A stretch of DNA of 39,454 nt from Chloroflexota bacterium (GTDB taxonomy: Bacteria > Chloroflexota > UBA6077 > CF-72), in contig JAFAWJ010000023.1 of the NCBI GenBank assembly GCA_019242065.1, positions 1-39,454 on the forward strand, given 5' to 3'. A model generated the notes under the pieces. The model did not search any database, had not been told where the DNA came from, and was given only the letters and a program-made list of their open reading frames with translations. This document shows positions 1 to 7,568 of the stretch, in pieces. Every line of letters begins with the position of its first letter. The first letter of the stretch is position 1. Position numbers and translations under genes: made by a program.

Positions 1-47
1 GCCGCGAGCGGAGCGCCACAGTCGGGGCAAAAGCGAAAGCTGTACAT
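1..47 (-). CDS. Partial zinc-ribbon protein (N-terminus only), possibly NUDIX-like
   Basis: Reading the minus strand from an ATG at 47-45 gives a 15-residue N-terminus, MYSFRFCPDCGAPLA, that runs off the left edge in frame. A CxxCG knuckle this close to the start is typical of proteins with an N-terminal zinc ribbon, including some NUDIX hydrolases, but the rest is outside the window and the family cannot be named. The gene would be divergent from the LLM gene at 293, so 48-292 would be a shared regulatory region. No Shine-Dalgarno precedes the ATG. The call rests on one short motif. Confidence 0.5.
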   Translation of the reverse strand, partial: MYSFRFCPDCGAPLA

Positions 48-110
48 CTGATGGTCTTGGAGAGGGTACGTGACTGTCGCCTCGGTTCACACGTGGGTGT
101 CAATGCCGAC

Positions 111-237
111 CTCAGGAAGTGCTCCACCGTAAGTGAACTCGTGTGACAGCGACTCCAGGCGTGGAGACGACGTTTGGGTGGGACTTGACGTGTGTGGGTG
201 GCCGACAACGTCAGGAAAGGGCTCCACCGTAGGTGGA
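111..237. promoter_or_regulatory. Two copies of a palindromic element, 100 bp apart
   Basis: The stretch 111-140 (core GCTCCACCGT at 121-130) recurs imperfectly at 211-240 with the identical core at 221-230. In the downstream copy the core sits in a perfect inverted repeat, TCCACC-GTA-GGTGGA (223-237); in the upstream copy the right arm is degraded. The pair lies in the 245-bp gap between the divergent starts at 47 and 293. I infer an operator pair for one or both flanking genes. Apart from this pair and the hexamer at 279 I see nothing else in the gap. Confidence 0.4.
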
Positions 238-278
238 ATCGGTCAGCGGGTGGGACTCACCACTCCACGAAACATGGT

Positions 279-284
279 TACCAT
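279..284 (+). promoter_or_regulatory. Candidate -10 hexamer TACCAT, leaderless start of LLM gene
   Basis: TACCAT lies 8 nt before the ATG at 293 and there is no Shine-Dalgarno in between, so transcription would begin at or next to the start codon. The same hexamer at the same spacing precedes the VOC gene at 31983. Confidence 0.35.
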
Positions 285-292
285 CAACCGAC

Positions 293-1468
293 ATGCAGCC
301 TCGACATAAGCGCTTCGGCGCGTTCATGGCGCCGTTTCACGCACCTTCCGAGCACCCGCTGCTGGCGCTCGAGCGTGACATGGAGCTCGTCACCTGGCTC
401 GACGAGCTCGCCTTCGACGAAGTCTGGGTCGGCGAGCACCACAGCGCCGGCTGGGAATACATCGCCTCACCCGAGATCTTCCTCACCATGGCCGCCGAGC
501 GCACCCGCCACATCAAGCTCGGAACAGGCGTCGTCAGCCTCCCATACCACCACCCGATGCTGGTCGCCGAGCGCCTGGCGCTACTTGACAACCTGACCCG
601 CGGCCGCATCCTCTTCGGCGTTGGCCCTGGTGCTCTCGTCACCGACGCCCTGATGTTCGGCGTCGACCCGTCGCGTACCCGCCCAATGATGGACGAGTCA
701 CTGGGCGTCATCCTGAGACTGTTCACCGAAACCGAGCCGATCACCGTCGAGTCCGACTGGTTCACGCTGCGCGACGCCGTCCTCCAGGTGCGCCCGTATA
801 CGCGCCCGCACATGCCGCTGGCGGTCGCCTCCATGCAGTCGCCCGCCGGCCCGGCCCTGGCCGGCAAATACGGCGCCGGCCTGCTGTCAATCGGCGTATT
901 TTTCGGCTACCGCGGCGCTGTGGACCTGAACGCTCAGTGGCACGTCGCCGAAGAAGCCGCCGCCGAGTCCGGTCAGACCGTCAGTCGCGACGAGTGGCGG
1001 TTGGTGCTACCAATCCATCTCGCCGAGACCCGCCAGGCGGCATTCGACCAGATCCGCGATCGGGCAACGGCCTGGTTGACCCGCTACCAGCGCGACGTCC
1101 TGGGTCGACCGCTGCCCGAAGGCGTGCCCGAAGACCGGGTCGTCGAGGAGCTGGCCGAGCGTGGTAGCTGGTTGGTGGGCACACCGGATGACTGTATTGC
1201 GGGCATCGAGCGGCTCGAAGCGCTGAGCGGTGGCTTCGGCGGCCTGCTGGTCATGGTGCAGGACTGGGCGACGCGCGAACACCAGCGCCGCAGCTACGAG
1301 CTGCTGGCACGCTACGTGATGCCGCGCTATACGGGTGCGCTGGTCGGTGTCGAAGCTGGCCACCAGCACGGAGTGGACTACAGTCGCCAGGCGACACAGG
1401 CGATGCGCCAGGCGATCGAGCGTGCGTTCGAGGCGCGCGAACACACGCCCGCGCGCCCGAGCGTGTAG
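293..1468 (+). CDS. LLM class flavin-dependent oxidoreductase
   Basis: Predicted 391-residue TIM-barrel monooxygenase/reductase of the bacterial luciferase-like family, using reduced FMN or F420. The N-terminus FGAFMAPFH, the segment VWVGEHHSAGWEYIASPE and the later barrel segment LGTGVVSLPYHHP are typical of the family. The reading frame is open back to 233, but the ATG at 293 puts the first beta strand at the N-terminus as in homologues, so I chose it. It is the first of three LLM genes within 4.4 kb and lies 76 bp upstream of the second on the same strand. The substrate cannot be read from sequence; neighbours (creatininase, amidase, amine oxidase) suggest an organic nitrogen compound. Confidence 0.85.
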   Translation: MQPRHKRFGAFMAPFHAPSEHPLLALERDMELVTWLDELAFDEVWVGEHHSAGWEYIASPEIFLTMAAERTRHIKLGTGVVSLPYHHPMLVAERLALLDNLTRGRILFGVGPGALVTDALMFGVDPSRTRPMMDESLGVILRLFTETEPITVESDWFTLRDAVLQVRPYTRPHMPLAVASMQSPAGPALAGKYGAGLLSIGVFFGYRGAVDLNAQWHVAEEAAAESGQTVSRDEWRLVLPIHLAETRQAAFDQIRDRATAWLTRYQRDVLGRPLPEGVPEDRVVEELAERGSWLVGTPDDCIAGIERLEALSGGFGGLLVMVQDWATREHQRRSYELLARYVMPRYTGALVGVEAGHQHGVDYSRQATQAMRQAIERAFEAREHTPARPSV

Positions 1469-1476
1469 GCTCTATG

Positions 1477-1524
1477 GCGGGAGCGGCAAAACGCGGAGCG
1501 CAAAACACGCGGAGCGCAAAACAC
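1477..1524 (+). repeat. Three tandem 16-bp units
   Basis: GCGGAGCGCAAAACAC is repeated perfectly at 1493-1508 and 1509-1524, preceded by a degenerate copy at 1477-1492. The array fills most of the gap between the two LLM genes and ends just before the Shine-Dalgarno (GGAGG, 1529-1533) of the second. It probably arose by slippage; a role in spacing or mRNA structure is only a possibility. Confidence 0.75.
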
Positions 1525-1544
1525 GCCTGGAGGTCCCCAGTAGG

Positions 1545-2702
1545 TTGAAATTCGGTACGTTCTTCTTCGGTACCGTCGATATGCCGGACGCCGGCAGCGA
1601 CGGACCACCCGCGCACACTCGCCGCTATACCCAGACTGACTATCGGCGGGTCTACCGTGACCTGACCGCGTACGCTCAGCACGCCGAACAGCTCGGCTTC
1701 GACTCCATGTGGACCGCCGAGCACCACTTCCAGAACCACGGTTTCGAAGTAGTGCCCAACGTCGTCCTGCTCAACGCGGTCCTCGCCGAACGCACGCAGC
1801 GGATCCGCTTCGGTTCACTGGTGCACGTGCTGACGTCCTGGCACCCGGTGCGCTTCGCCGAGGACTTCGCGCTCGCCGACGTGCTGTCGGGCGGCCGCAT
1901 GCTGTGTGGGCTGGGCCGGGGTACCGAGCCGAAAGAGTCCAATCCGTTCGGAGTGAATGTCGGCTGGGCCGGGGATGCGGACGACGTCCACAATCGAGAA
2001 GTCTTCGAAGAGCAGGTCGCCATTTTCAAGGCGGCCATCGGTCAGGAAGCCTTCAGCTTCCACGGCAAGCACTACGACCTGCCGCCCGCCGGTCTGGAGT
2101 TCCGCGACGAACCCGTCACGCAGCTGACACTGGTCCCGCGACCATTGACGGACCCGGTTCGCATCTACCAGGCGGTCAGAAGCGACGAGACGGTGAGATA
2201 TGCCGCGCGTGAGCGGCACGTGGCGGTGTTCTGGCAGACACCCAGGGACCGCCTCGCGGAGGTGTGGACACGCTACGCGGACCTGGTGGAGGAATATCAC
2301 GGGATCCGTTTGCGACCGGGCGAAGACCGCATGCTGGTGGTCAATACGTGCATGGGTGATTCGCTGGAGGAGGCCAAGCGCCTGGCGCGACCGGGGCACG
2401 ACGAGCTGCGCAAATTGATCTGGCCCAACACGCTGAAATCGAATCCGGCGCTGGCGAATCGGCCGCCGTTTTCTCTTGAAGAGTCGATCGACAACGGGTC
2501 GTACCTTATCGGCAGCGGTGCCATGGTGCGTGACGAGCTGGCGCGGATGTGTGAGCAGCTCAGCGTGGAGTATCTGACGATCTTTCCGCATTTCCCCGGC
2601 ATGACCCAGCGGGACACGCTGGACCAGCTCGATCGTTTTTGCCGCGACGTCATGCCGGTGCTGAGCGGCGAACAACTTGGCGAATTGTCGAGGAGCGCAT
2701 GA
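1545..2702 (+). CDS. LLM class flavin-dependent oxidoreductase
   Basis: Second LLM protein, about 385 residues. The start is taken as the TTG at 1545 because it gives the family N-terminus MKFGTFFFGTV and has a GGAGG Shine-Dalgarno 11 nt upstream; the frame is open further upstream only inside the previous gene. Conserved segments include MWTAEHHFQNHGFEVVPN and LSGGRMLCGLGRG, the strand-turn that binds the cofactor phosphate in this superfamily. It ends in an ATGA overlap with the creatininase-family gene, so the two are translationally coupled and probably work in one pathway. It differs clearly from the first LLM protein, so this is not a recent duplication. Confidence 0.85.
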   Translation: MKFGTFFFGTVDMPDAGSDGPPAHTRRYTQTDYRRVYRDLTAYAQHAEQLGFDSMWTAEHHFQNHGFEVVPNVVLLNAVLAERTQRIRFGSLVHVLTSWHPVRFAEDFALADVLSGGRMLCGLGRGTEPKESNPFGVNVGWAGDADDVHNREVFEEQVAIFKAAIGQEAFSFHGKHYDLPPAGLEFRDEPVTQLTLVPRPLTDPVRIYQAVRSDETVRYAARERHVAVFWQTPRDRLAEVWTRYADLVEEYHGIRLRPGEDRMLVVNTCMGDSLEEAKRLARPGHDELRKLIWPNTLKSNPALANRPPFSLEESIDNGSYLIGSGAMVRDELARMCEQLSVEYLTIFPHFPGMTQRDTLDQLDRFCRDVMPVLSGEQLGELSRSA

Positions 2703-3556
2703 CCCTGTTGAAGACGCTGTCGGCCAGCATGAACGTCAGCGTGCATGGTCCGGTGCCGCCCAATCGCTTCTGGGGCTACTACACCGGTCCTGAAATCGCC
2801 GAGCTGGCGCGCTCCGATCCCAACGCGACGGCTGTGCTGAATATCGGCGCCGTCGAGCAGCACGGGCCGCATTTGCCGACCGTCACCGACACTCTGAATG
2901 GCATGCAGATCCTCGGCGCCGCCCTGGCGCGCTTGCCCGACGACGCGGTGGTGCTGGCGCTGCCGCCAACCAATCTTGGCAAAAGCGAAGAGCACCGGAA
3001 TTTTCCTGGCACCCTGAGCTACCGGGGCGAAACGCTGCGGATGGTCATGCTCGACATTGCCACGTCCGTCGCCAGAAGTGGCTTCAACAAGCTGGTGCTG
3101 TTCGGCAGTCATGGCGGCAACGTCGGCGCAATCGACGATTTCTTCCGCGACCTCCGCCTGGAGACCGACCTGCGCGTGTTCAAGGTCCACAGCGGGGCCA
3201 TTGGCAATGTGCCGGGATTGGTCAGTGCGGCCGAGTCGGCGATTGCCATGCACGCGGGCGACTCCGAGACGTCCATGGTGCGCTACCTGGCGCCTGAGCT
3301 GGTGCACATGGATCGCGCCGAAGGCTACGTGTACGAGACCAATCCGCTGATCGGGTATTCGTTCAAAGGCCAGGATGTGATCGAGGCGTGGATTACCTCG
3401 GACCTGGCGCCGACGGGTGCGATTGGGAATCCACACCTGTCGTCGCCGGAGAAAGGTCAGAAAATGTTCGAAGCCGCCGTGAGCCGCCTGGCGGAGCTCC
3501 TGGAGGGCGTGTATCGGTTACCCAGGCGAGAAGTCCACGTCGCTCCCGCGAGCTGA
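2699..3556 (+). CDS. Creatininase-family amidohydrolase
   Basis: About 285 residues. The metal-binding set of the creatininase fold is present: E53 and H55 in GAVEQHGPH, D64, H138 in GSHGGN, and E190 in AGDSETS; NFPGTLSYRG is another family segment. The family hydrolyses cyclic or linear amides (creatinine, 2-amino-5-formylamino-6-ribosylaminopyrimidinone, mycofactocin precursor), so the substrate is not fixed by these residues. The ATG at 2699 overlaps the stop of the LLM gene (ATGA) and has AGGAG at 2691-2695. It converges on the next LLM gene with only 8 bp between the stops. With a sarcosine-oxidase-like gene 3 kb away, a creatinine-type substrate is possible but unproven. Confidence 0.85.
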   Translation: MTLLKTLSASMNVSVHGPVPPNRFWGYYTGPEIAELARSDPNATAVLNIGAVEQHGPHLPTVTDTLNGMQILGAALARLPDDAVVLALPPTNLGKSEEHRNFPGTLSYRGETLRMVMLDIATSVARSGFNKLVLFGSHGGNVGAIDDFFRDLRLETDLRVFKVHSGAIGNVPGLVSAAESAIAMHAGDSETSMVRYLAPELVHMDRAEGYVYETNPLIGYSFKGQDVIEAWITSDLAPTGAIGNPHLSSPEKGQKMFEAAVSRLAELLEGVYRLPRREVHVAPAS

Positions 3557-3564
3557 CGGCGAAG

Positions 3565-4656
3565 CTATTTGAAGGCGGGCATCACCTCTTTACCGAACAG
3601 CTCCAGCGAGGCGGTCACCTGCTCCAGCGGCATGGTCGCGATTTGATGCTGCGCCAGAAACACGTCGTAGCCCAGGCGCGTCTGCTGCTCCCGCAGCAGA
3701 CCAATCACCGTCTCGGGACTGCCCACGAGCGCCAACCCGTTGTCCACCCAGAAGTCATACGATCGGCCGGTTGCCTGAAACACGCGCCCGCGCTCGTCGA
3801 TATCTGGACTCCGCTCGCCGCCAGTCCCGCGCGTATCACCACCGTGCCCGACGCGCGTCTGCCCCAATCCCGCTCCGAGACCACCTGCGCCGAAGAAGCC
3901 CTTCAATAATTCGGGCTCAGCCTCCGCCCGCGCCTGCGCATCGGTGGCCGCGACGTGGACGTGGCGGGCCAACAGGGCGCGTGGCTCGGGACCGGCGTGG
4001 CCCTGCGCGCGCCAGGCGGTGCGAAAGTAGGCGAACTTCTCAGCCACCACGCGGTCGACGTCGATGTTCTGTCCGACATGGAAGTTGTGACACGCCGCGT
4101 AGTCCAGCGACTGCTGGCTGTGGGCGCCAATCCACACTGGCGGAAATGGCTGCTGGAACGGCTTTGGCTTGGGCAGTGCTTCGTCAAAGCTCCAGTACTG
4201 GCCGTCGTAGGTGACTTCGTCCTGGGTCCAGGCCTTGAGCACGATGTCCATGACCTCTTCACCCATCGCGCGCCGCTCGCCGTAGGGCAGCTTCCAGCGC
4301 GTAAACTCGTGAGCCTGGATACCGAAGCCGGCGCCGAAGTCCAGCCGACCGTGCGACAGGTTGTCCAGCAGCGCGGCGTCCTGGGCCAGACGGATCGGGT
4401 GGTACATCGGCAGCTGATAGACCATCGGGCCGAAGCGGAGGTCGCTGGTTTCGCGAGCGAGCGACGCCAGGTACACGCTGGGCGACGACACGTAGTTGAA
4501 CGTGGCGTTCTGGTGCTCCACGAAGAAGTAGTAGCGATAGCCGAGGCGTTCGCCGAGCACGGCGTCGCGAATGTGCTGGTCGTAGCCTGCGGCGGCGGTC
4601 GCGTAGCGGGCGACGTCGCCAAAGCCGTCCATGATGCCGAACTCGAGTTGTGCCAC
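3565..4656 (-). CDS. LLM class flavin-dependent oxidoreductase
   Basis: Third LLM protein, about 363 residues, on the opposite strand. The GTG at 4656 is preferred over longer options because it places the first barrel strand (LEFGIMDGFG) at the N-terminus and is preceded by a good Shine-Dalgarno (GGGAG) about 10 nt upstream. YYFFVEHQNATFNYVSSPS is the LLM beta-alpha segment, and a central segment WIGAHSQQSLDYAA matches the F420/FMN phosphate region of relatives. It starts 35 bp from the divergent aldolase gene, so the two promoters must overlap. Substrate unknown. Confidence 0.85.
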   Translation of the reverse strand: MAQLEFGIMDGFGDVARYATAAAGYDQHIRDAVLGERLGYRYYFFVEHQNATFNYVSSPSVYLASLARETSDLRFGPMVYQLPMYHPIRLAQDAALLDNLSHGRLDFGAGFGIQAHEFTRWKLPYGERRAMGEEVMDIVLKAWTQDEVTYDGQYWSFDEALPKPKPFQQPFPPVWIGAHSQQSLDYAACHNFHVGQNIDVDRVVAEKFAYFRTAWRAQGHAGPEPRALLARHVHVAATDAQARAEAEPELLKGFFGAGGLGAGLGQTRVGHGGDTRGTGGERSPDIDERGRVFQATGRSYDFWVDNGLALVGSPETVIGLLREQQTRLGYDVFLAQHQIATMPLEQVTASLELFGKEVMPAFK

Positions 4657-4676
4657 GTTGCCTGTTCTCCCTGGTT

Positions 4677-4682
4677 TATTCT
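4677..4682 (+). promoter_or_regulatory. Candidate -10 hexamer TATTCT for the aldolase gene
   Basis: TATTCT lies 9 nt before the GTG at 4692 with no Shine-Dalgarno between them, consistent with a leaderless or nearly leaderless transcript in a divergent gap of only 35 bp. Confidence 0.35.
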
Positions 4683-4691
4683 GTGTGGATT

Positions 4692-5432
4692 GTGACTGAC
4701 CTGCGCGAAAAGGTGGTGCTTTCCTGCCGCATGATCGGCAGTCGTGGTGTCTCACGTGGCTCCTTTGGCCACGTGAGCGCGCGGATTCCGGGTGCTGAAG
4801 ACAGAATTTTGATCAAGTCGAAAGGCCCGGAGGAGGAGGCGCTCGAATTTACCACCCAGCGGGACATCATTACCATCGCGCTCGACGGCCACGTGCTGGA
4901 GGCGCCGGCGGGACTCCAGGCTCCGGCTGAGACCGCCATGCACCTGGCCATCTATCGCGCGCGCCCCGAGATCATGAGCGTCATCCACAGTCATCCGCTG
5001 TGGGTGATGGTGCTGACCGCGTGCGAGAAGCCGCTGGTGGGCATGTACGGGGCGTTTGACGGCGACGCGGCGCTGCGGCTGCTGGACGAGGGGCTGCCGA
5101 CGTTTCAGAACTCACAGACCATCACCGACGACACGTTGGGGGCGGAGTTCCTGGCGGTGATGGGCAATCGCCGCGCCTGCCTGCTGCGCGGGCACGGGAT
5201 GACGGTTGCCGGCACGAGCGTGGAGGATGCGACGGCGACGAGCCTGACGGTGCACGAGCTGGCGGAGGCCAACTATCTGGCGTACGCGCTCGGCGATGGC
5301 GGGCCGCGGGGCGTGCCAGACCTGGCGGCTCACCGCGCGCGGTGGGCAGGTGCCCGAGGCAACGCCGGCGCGGTGAACGCCGCGGGCGAGCCGTTCGTGT
5401 GGCGGTACAACGCGAAGCTGCTAGACGACTAG
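4692..5432 (+). CDS. Class II aldolase/adducin-family protein
   Basis: About 246 residues, related to L-fuculose-phosphate/L-ribulose-phosphate aldolases and epimerases. The zinc site is visible as H99 and H101 (HSHP) and H168 (RGHGM); E80 in APAET is the usual catalytic acid/base. The N-terminal phosphate-binding motif is GSFGH rather than the common GN-x-S form, so the substrate may not be a standard sugar phosphate. GTG at 4692 is used; a GTG at 4683 would add three residues. It is divergent from the LLM gene at 3565-4656 and convergent with the acetamidase gene. Decarboxylases and hydroxy-acid aldolases occur in the same fold, so the reaction is open. Confidence 0.8.
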   Translation: MTDLREKVVLSCRMIGSRGVSRGSFGHVSARIPGAEDRILIKSKGPEEEALEFTTQRDIITIALDGHVLEAPAGLQAPAETAMHLAIYRARPEIMSVIHSHPLWVMVLTACEKPLVGMYGAFDGDAALRLLDEGLPTFQNSQTITDDTLGAEFLAVMGNRRACLLRGHGMTVAGTSVEDATATSLTVHELAEANYLAYALGDGGPRGVPDLAAHRARWAGARGNAGAVNAAGEPFVWRYNAKLLDD

Positions 5433-5440
5433 GATTTTTT
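5421..5440 (+). terminator. Weak terminator-like element
   Basis: CTAG-ACGA-CTAG (5421-5432, covering the aldolase stop codon) is followed by a run of six T at 5435-5440. A 4-bp A/T-containing stem is weak, but this is the only T run in the convergent gap between the aldolase and acetamidase genes. Confidence 0.25.
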
Positions 5441-5453
5441 GGGGTGCATAACG

Positions 5454-6380
5454 TCAGTCCAGCACCGCCAGCGGCAAGAACGCCGTCACCGTCCAGTTCG
5501 GCGCATCCACGATCTGACTGATGCGCAGCTCGGCCGCCACGCTCGCCAGCACATACGCATCGTCCGCGCTCAGTCGCGTCGTCTGGCACAGCCACTCAAT
5601 CAGATAGCGCGTCGCGTTCTGCGCCGCCAGCATCAGGTCCGGCGCGTGCGCCGTGCAACCGTGGTACGCACCGCCGACCGTGGTCGGTGGATGCCCCAAA
5701 CGCAATTGCGGCTCGCGAATTGGCACATCGCTCAAGGAAAATCGCAGCGTGGTGGTGCTGTCCATCTCAATGGCCGTGATGCACACTTCGCCGTCCCCCT
5801 GAGCGCCGTGCGCGTCGCCGACTGAAAACAGGGCTCCGTCGACTTCAACTGGCAGGTACAGCGTTGTGCCCGCCGTGAGCTGGCGGACGTCCATGTTGCC
5901 GCCGACACGCCGCGGCGGGATGGTGGAATGCTGGCCAGCCTCGGCGAGCGCAACGCCCATGACGCCGCAAAATGGCGCCAGTGGCACGCGCACGCCGGCC
6001 ATGCCGCGGGCGTACGTGCCGTTTTCGAGATTCCAGATGTGGATGTAGTCGTGCGGAAAGTCGTCGGGCAGCAGGCCGCGGCCCGGACCGAACGACGTGT
6101 AGCCCCAGGCCGCGGGGCGCACGTCTCGAATCTCCACGACCAGCGTCTGCCCAGGACGCGCGCCACGCACGGCGACAGGCCCGGTGAGCGCGTGGCCAAC
6201 GCCCTTCTTGCGTACGCGCCTGCTGGCATCGGCGGTGGTCCAGGTGCGCTGGACCTGGTGGCCGCTGGCGTCCCACGTGTCGATGGTCACCGTCGCACCC
6301 GAGTCGATCTCGAGTACAGGCGGCAGGCCGTTGTCCCAGGCAAAGTGCAGCCGCTGGGCAGGAAGCGTGAAGTCCGGCAT
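5454..6380 (-). CDS. Acetamidase/formamidase family protein
   Basis: About 308 residues, the short form of the FmdA/AmdA family, which releases ammonia from formamide, acetamide or related small amides. Recognisable blocks are GPVAVRGARPGQTL (67-80), PFCGVMGVALAE (137-147), RVGGNMD (158-164) and the most diagnostic GDAHGAQGDGEV (188-199), carrying the His/Asp/Glu metal ligands. ATG at 6380 is chosen because the protein then begins with the first family strand; an upstream in-frame ATG would add 12 unconserved residues. No signal peptide, so cytoplasmic. It is divergent from the amine oxidase gene (47 bp), a plausible pair for nitrogen release. Confidence 0.88.
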   Translation of the reverse strand: MPDFTLPAQRLHFAWDNGLPPVLEIDSGATVTIDTWDASGHQVQRTWTTADASRRVRKKGVGHALTGPVAVRGARPGQTLVVEIRDVRPAAWGYTSFGPGRGLLPDDFPHDYIHIWNLENGTYARGMAGVRVPLAPFCGVMGVALAEAGQHSTIPPRRVGGNMDVRQLTAGTTLYLPVEVDGALFSVGDAHGAQGDGEVCITAIEMDSTTTLRFSLSDVPIREPQLRLGHPPTTVGGAYHGCTAHAPDLMLAAQNATRYLIEWLCQTTRLSADDAYVLASVAAELRISQIVDAPNWTVTAFLPLAVLD

Positions 6381-6393
6381 GGTGTCGCGGTGG

Positions 6394-6412
6394 ACTCTAT
6401 GACATTTAGACT
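6394..6412. promoter_or_regulatory. Divergent -10-like hexamers in the amidase/oxidase gap
   Basis: The 47-bp gap between the divergent ATGs at 6380 and 6428 contains TAGAGT on the minus strand (6399-6394, 13 nt from the amidase ATG) and TAGACT on the plus strand (6407-6412, 15 nt from the oxidase ATG). Their arrangement would give two short leaders from a shared control region. Confidence 0.3.
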
Positions 6413-6427
6413 GCACAGTCAGGGGTC

Positions 6428-7561
6428 ATGCCTGCATTCGATGTGATCGTCGTCGGCGTCGGCGCGATGGGCAGCGCAACGGCGTACCAGTTGGCCAGAC
6501 GCGGTCGGCGGGTGCTGGGCATCGAGGCGTTCGGGCCAGGGCACGAGCTCGGGTCGTCACACGGCGAGTCGCGCATCATCCGACTCGCGTACTACGAGCA
6601 TCCCGACTACGTGCCGCTGCTGCGGCGTGCGTACGAGCTGTGGCAGGTGCTGGAGCGCCAGGCGAACGTCAGCCTGCTGACGCTCAGTGGCGGGCTGATG
6701 ATTGGTCGCCCCGACAGCAGCGTGGTGTCCGGCGCGCTCGCGAGTGCCCGGCAGCACGGGCTCGAGCACGAGGTCCTCGGCAGCGATGAAGCCGCCAAAC
6801 GCTATCCGGCACTCCATCTCGCCGACGATGAGGTGGCGCTGTGGGAGCCGCGCGCCGGCTATGTACGGCCTGAGCGGTGTATCGACGCGCATGTGAGGCT
6901 GGCGGTGGAGCAGGGAGCCACGCTCCACTACGACGAACCCGTGCGCGCCTGGGCGGCATCCACCTCGGCGGTCGAGGTCCGTACGGAAATCGGCACCTAC
7001 ACGGCAGAGCACCTGGTGTTCACGTGCGGCGCGCGGATGTCGTCCGTGCTGGGGGATGCGATTCCGCCGATCCGCGCCGAGCGTATTCCGCTGTTCTGGC
7101 TGGAGCCGCACGCCCCAGAGCTGTTCATGCCCGGCCGCCTGCCCATTTATCTGTGGGAGATTGGTCCTGGCGCGCACGTGTATGGCTTTCCGCACGTCGA
7201 ATGGGCGGGTGTGAAAGTCGCGCGCCACCATACGGGTGATTACTGCGATCCAGACCGCGTCGATCGCACGGTGAATGCCGAGGACGAACATCGCCTCCGC
7301 TCGGCGATCGCGTCGCGCCTGCCAGATCTGAATGGCCGAATTGTCTCCAGCCGGGTATGCCTGTACGAGAATTCTCCCGACGAGCACTTTCTGATCGATC
7401 AGGTGCCGGGACGCCCGAACGTGATCTATGCGGGCGGCTTCTCCGGGCACGGCTTCAAGTTCTCGAGCGTGGTGGGCGAGATCGTGGCCGACCTGGTCAC
7501 GCGCGGCGAAGCCATGCCGGAAGCCAGGTTCCTGCGCGCGGATCGGCTGCTATTAGAATGA
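6428..7561 (+). CDS. solA: FAD-dependent oxidase, sarcosine/N-methyltryptophan oxidase type
   Basis: About 377 residues, the normal length of monomeric sarcosine oxidase (MSOX)/SolA. The Rossmann GxGxxG is GVGAMG (10-15). SSHGESRIIR (43-52) contains the H and R that flank the flavin in MSOX; C311 in RVCLYENSPDEHF matches the cysteine that binds FAD covalently; K344 in GFSGHGFKF matches the conserved flavin-site lysine. The enzyme should oxidise a secondary or N-methyl amine with oxygen, giving hydrogen peroxide and an aldehyde (formaldehyde if N-methyl). Start ATG 6428, 47 bp from the divergent amidase. Substrate could be sarcosine, N-methyltryptophan, pipecolate or a related amine. Confidence 0.85.
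   Translation: MPAFDVIVVGVGAMGSATAYQLARRGRRVLGIEAFGPGHELGSSHGESRIIRLAYYEHPDYVPLLRRAYELWQVLERQANVSLLTLSGGLMIGRPDSSVVSGALASARQHGLEHEVLGSDEAAKRYPALHLADDEVALWEPRAGYVRPERCIDAHVRLAVEQGATLHYDEPVRAWAASTSAVEVRTEIGTYTAEHLVFTCGARMSSVLGDAIPPIRAERIPLFWLEPHAPELFMPGRLPIYLWEIGPGAHVYGFPHVEWAGVKVARHHTGDYCDPDRVDRTVNAEDEHRLRSAIASRLPDLNGRIVSSRVCLYENSPDEHFLIDQVPGRPNVIYAGGFSGHGFKFSSVVGEIVADLVTRGEAMPEARFLRADRLLLE
7554..7559 (+). promoter_or_regulatory. Candidate -10 hexamer TAGAAT for the histidine kinase gene
   Basis: TAGAAT (five of six matches to TATAAT) overlaps the end of the oxidase gene and lies 9 nt before the kinase ATG at 7569, with no Shine-Dalgarno. The kinase-regulator pair may therefore have its own leaderless transcript. 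Confidence 0.4.
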
Positions 7562-7568
7562 ACCGCCG

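Noticed and set aside
2639..2698. Longer N-terminus for the creatininase-family gene
   Set aside because: The added residues overlap the end of the LLM gene, and the ATG at 2699 has both a Shine-Dalgarno and the stop-start overlap.
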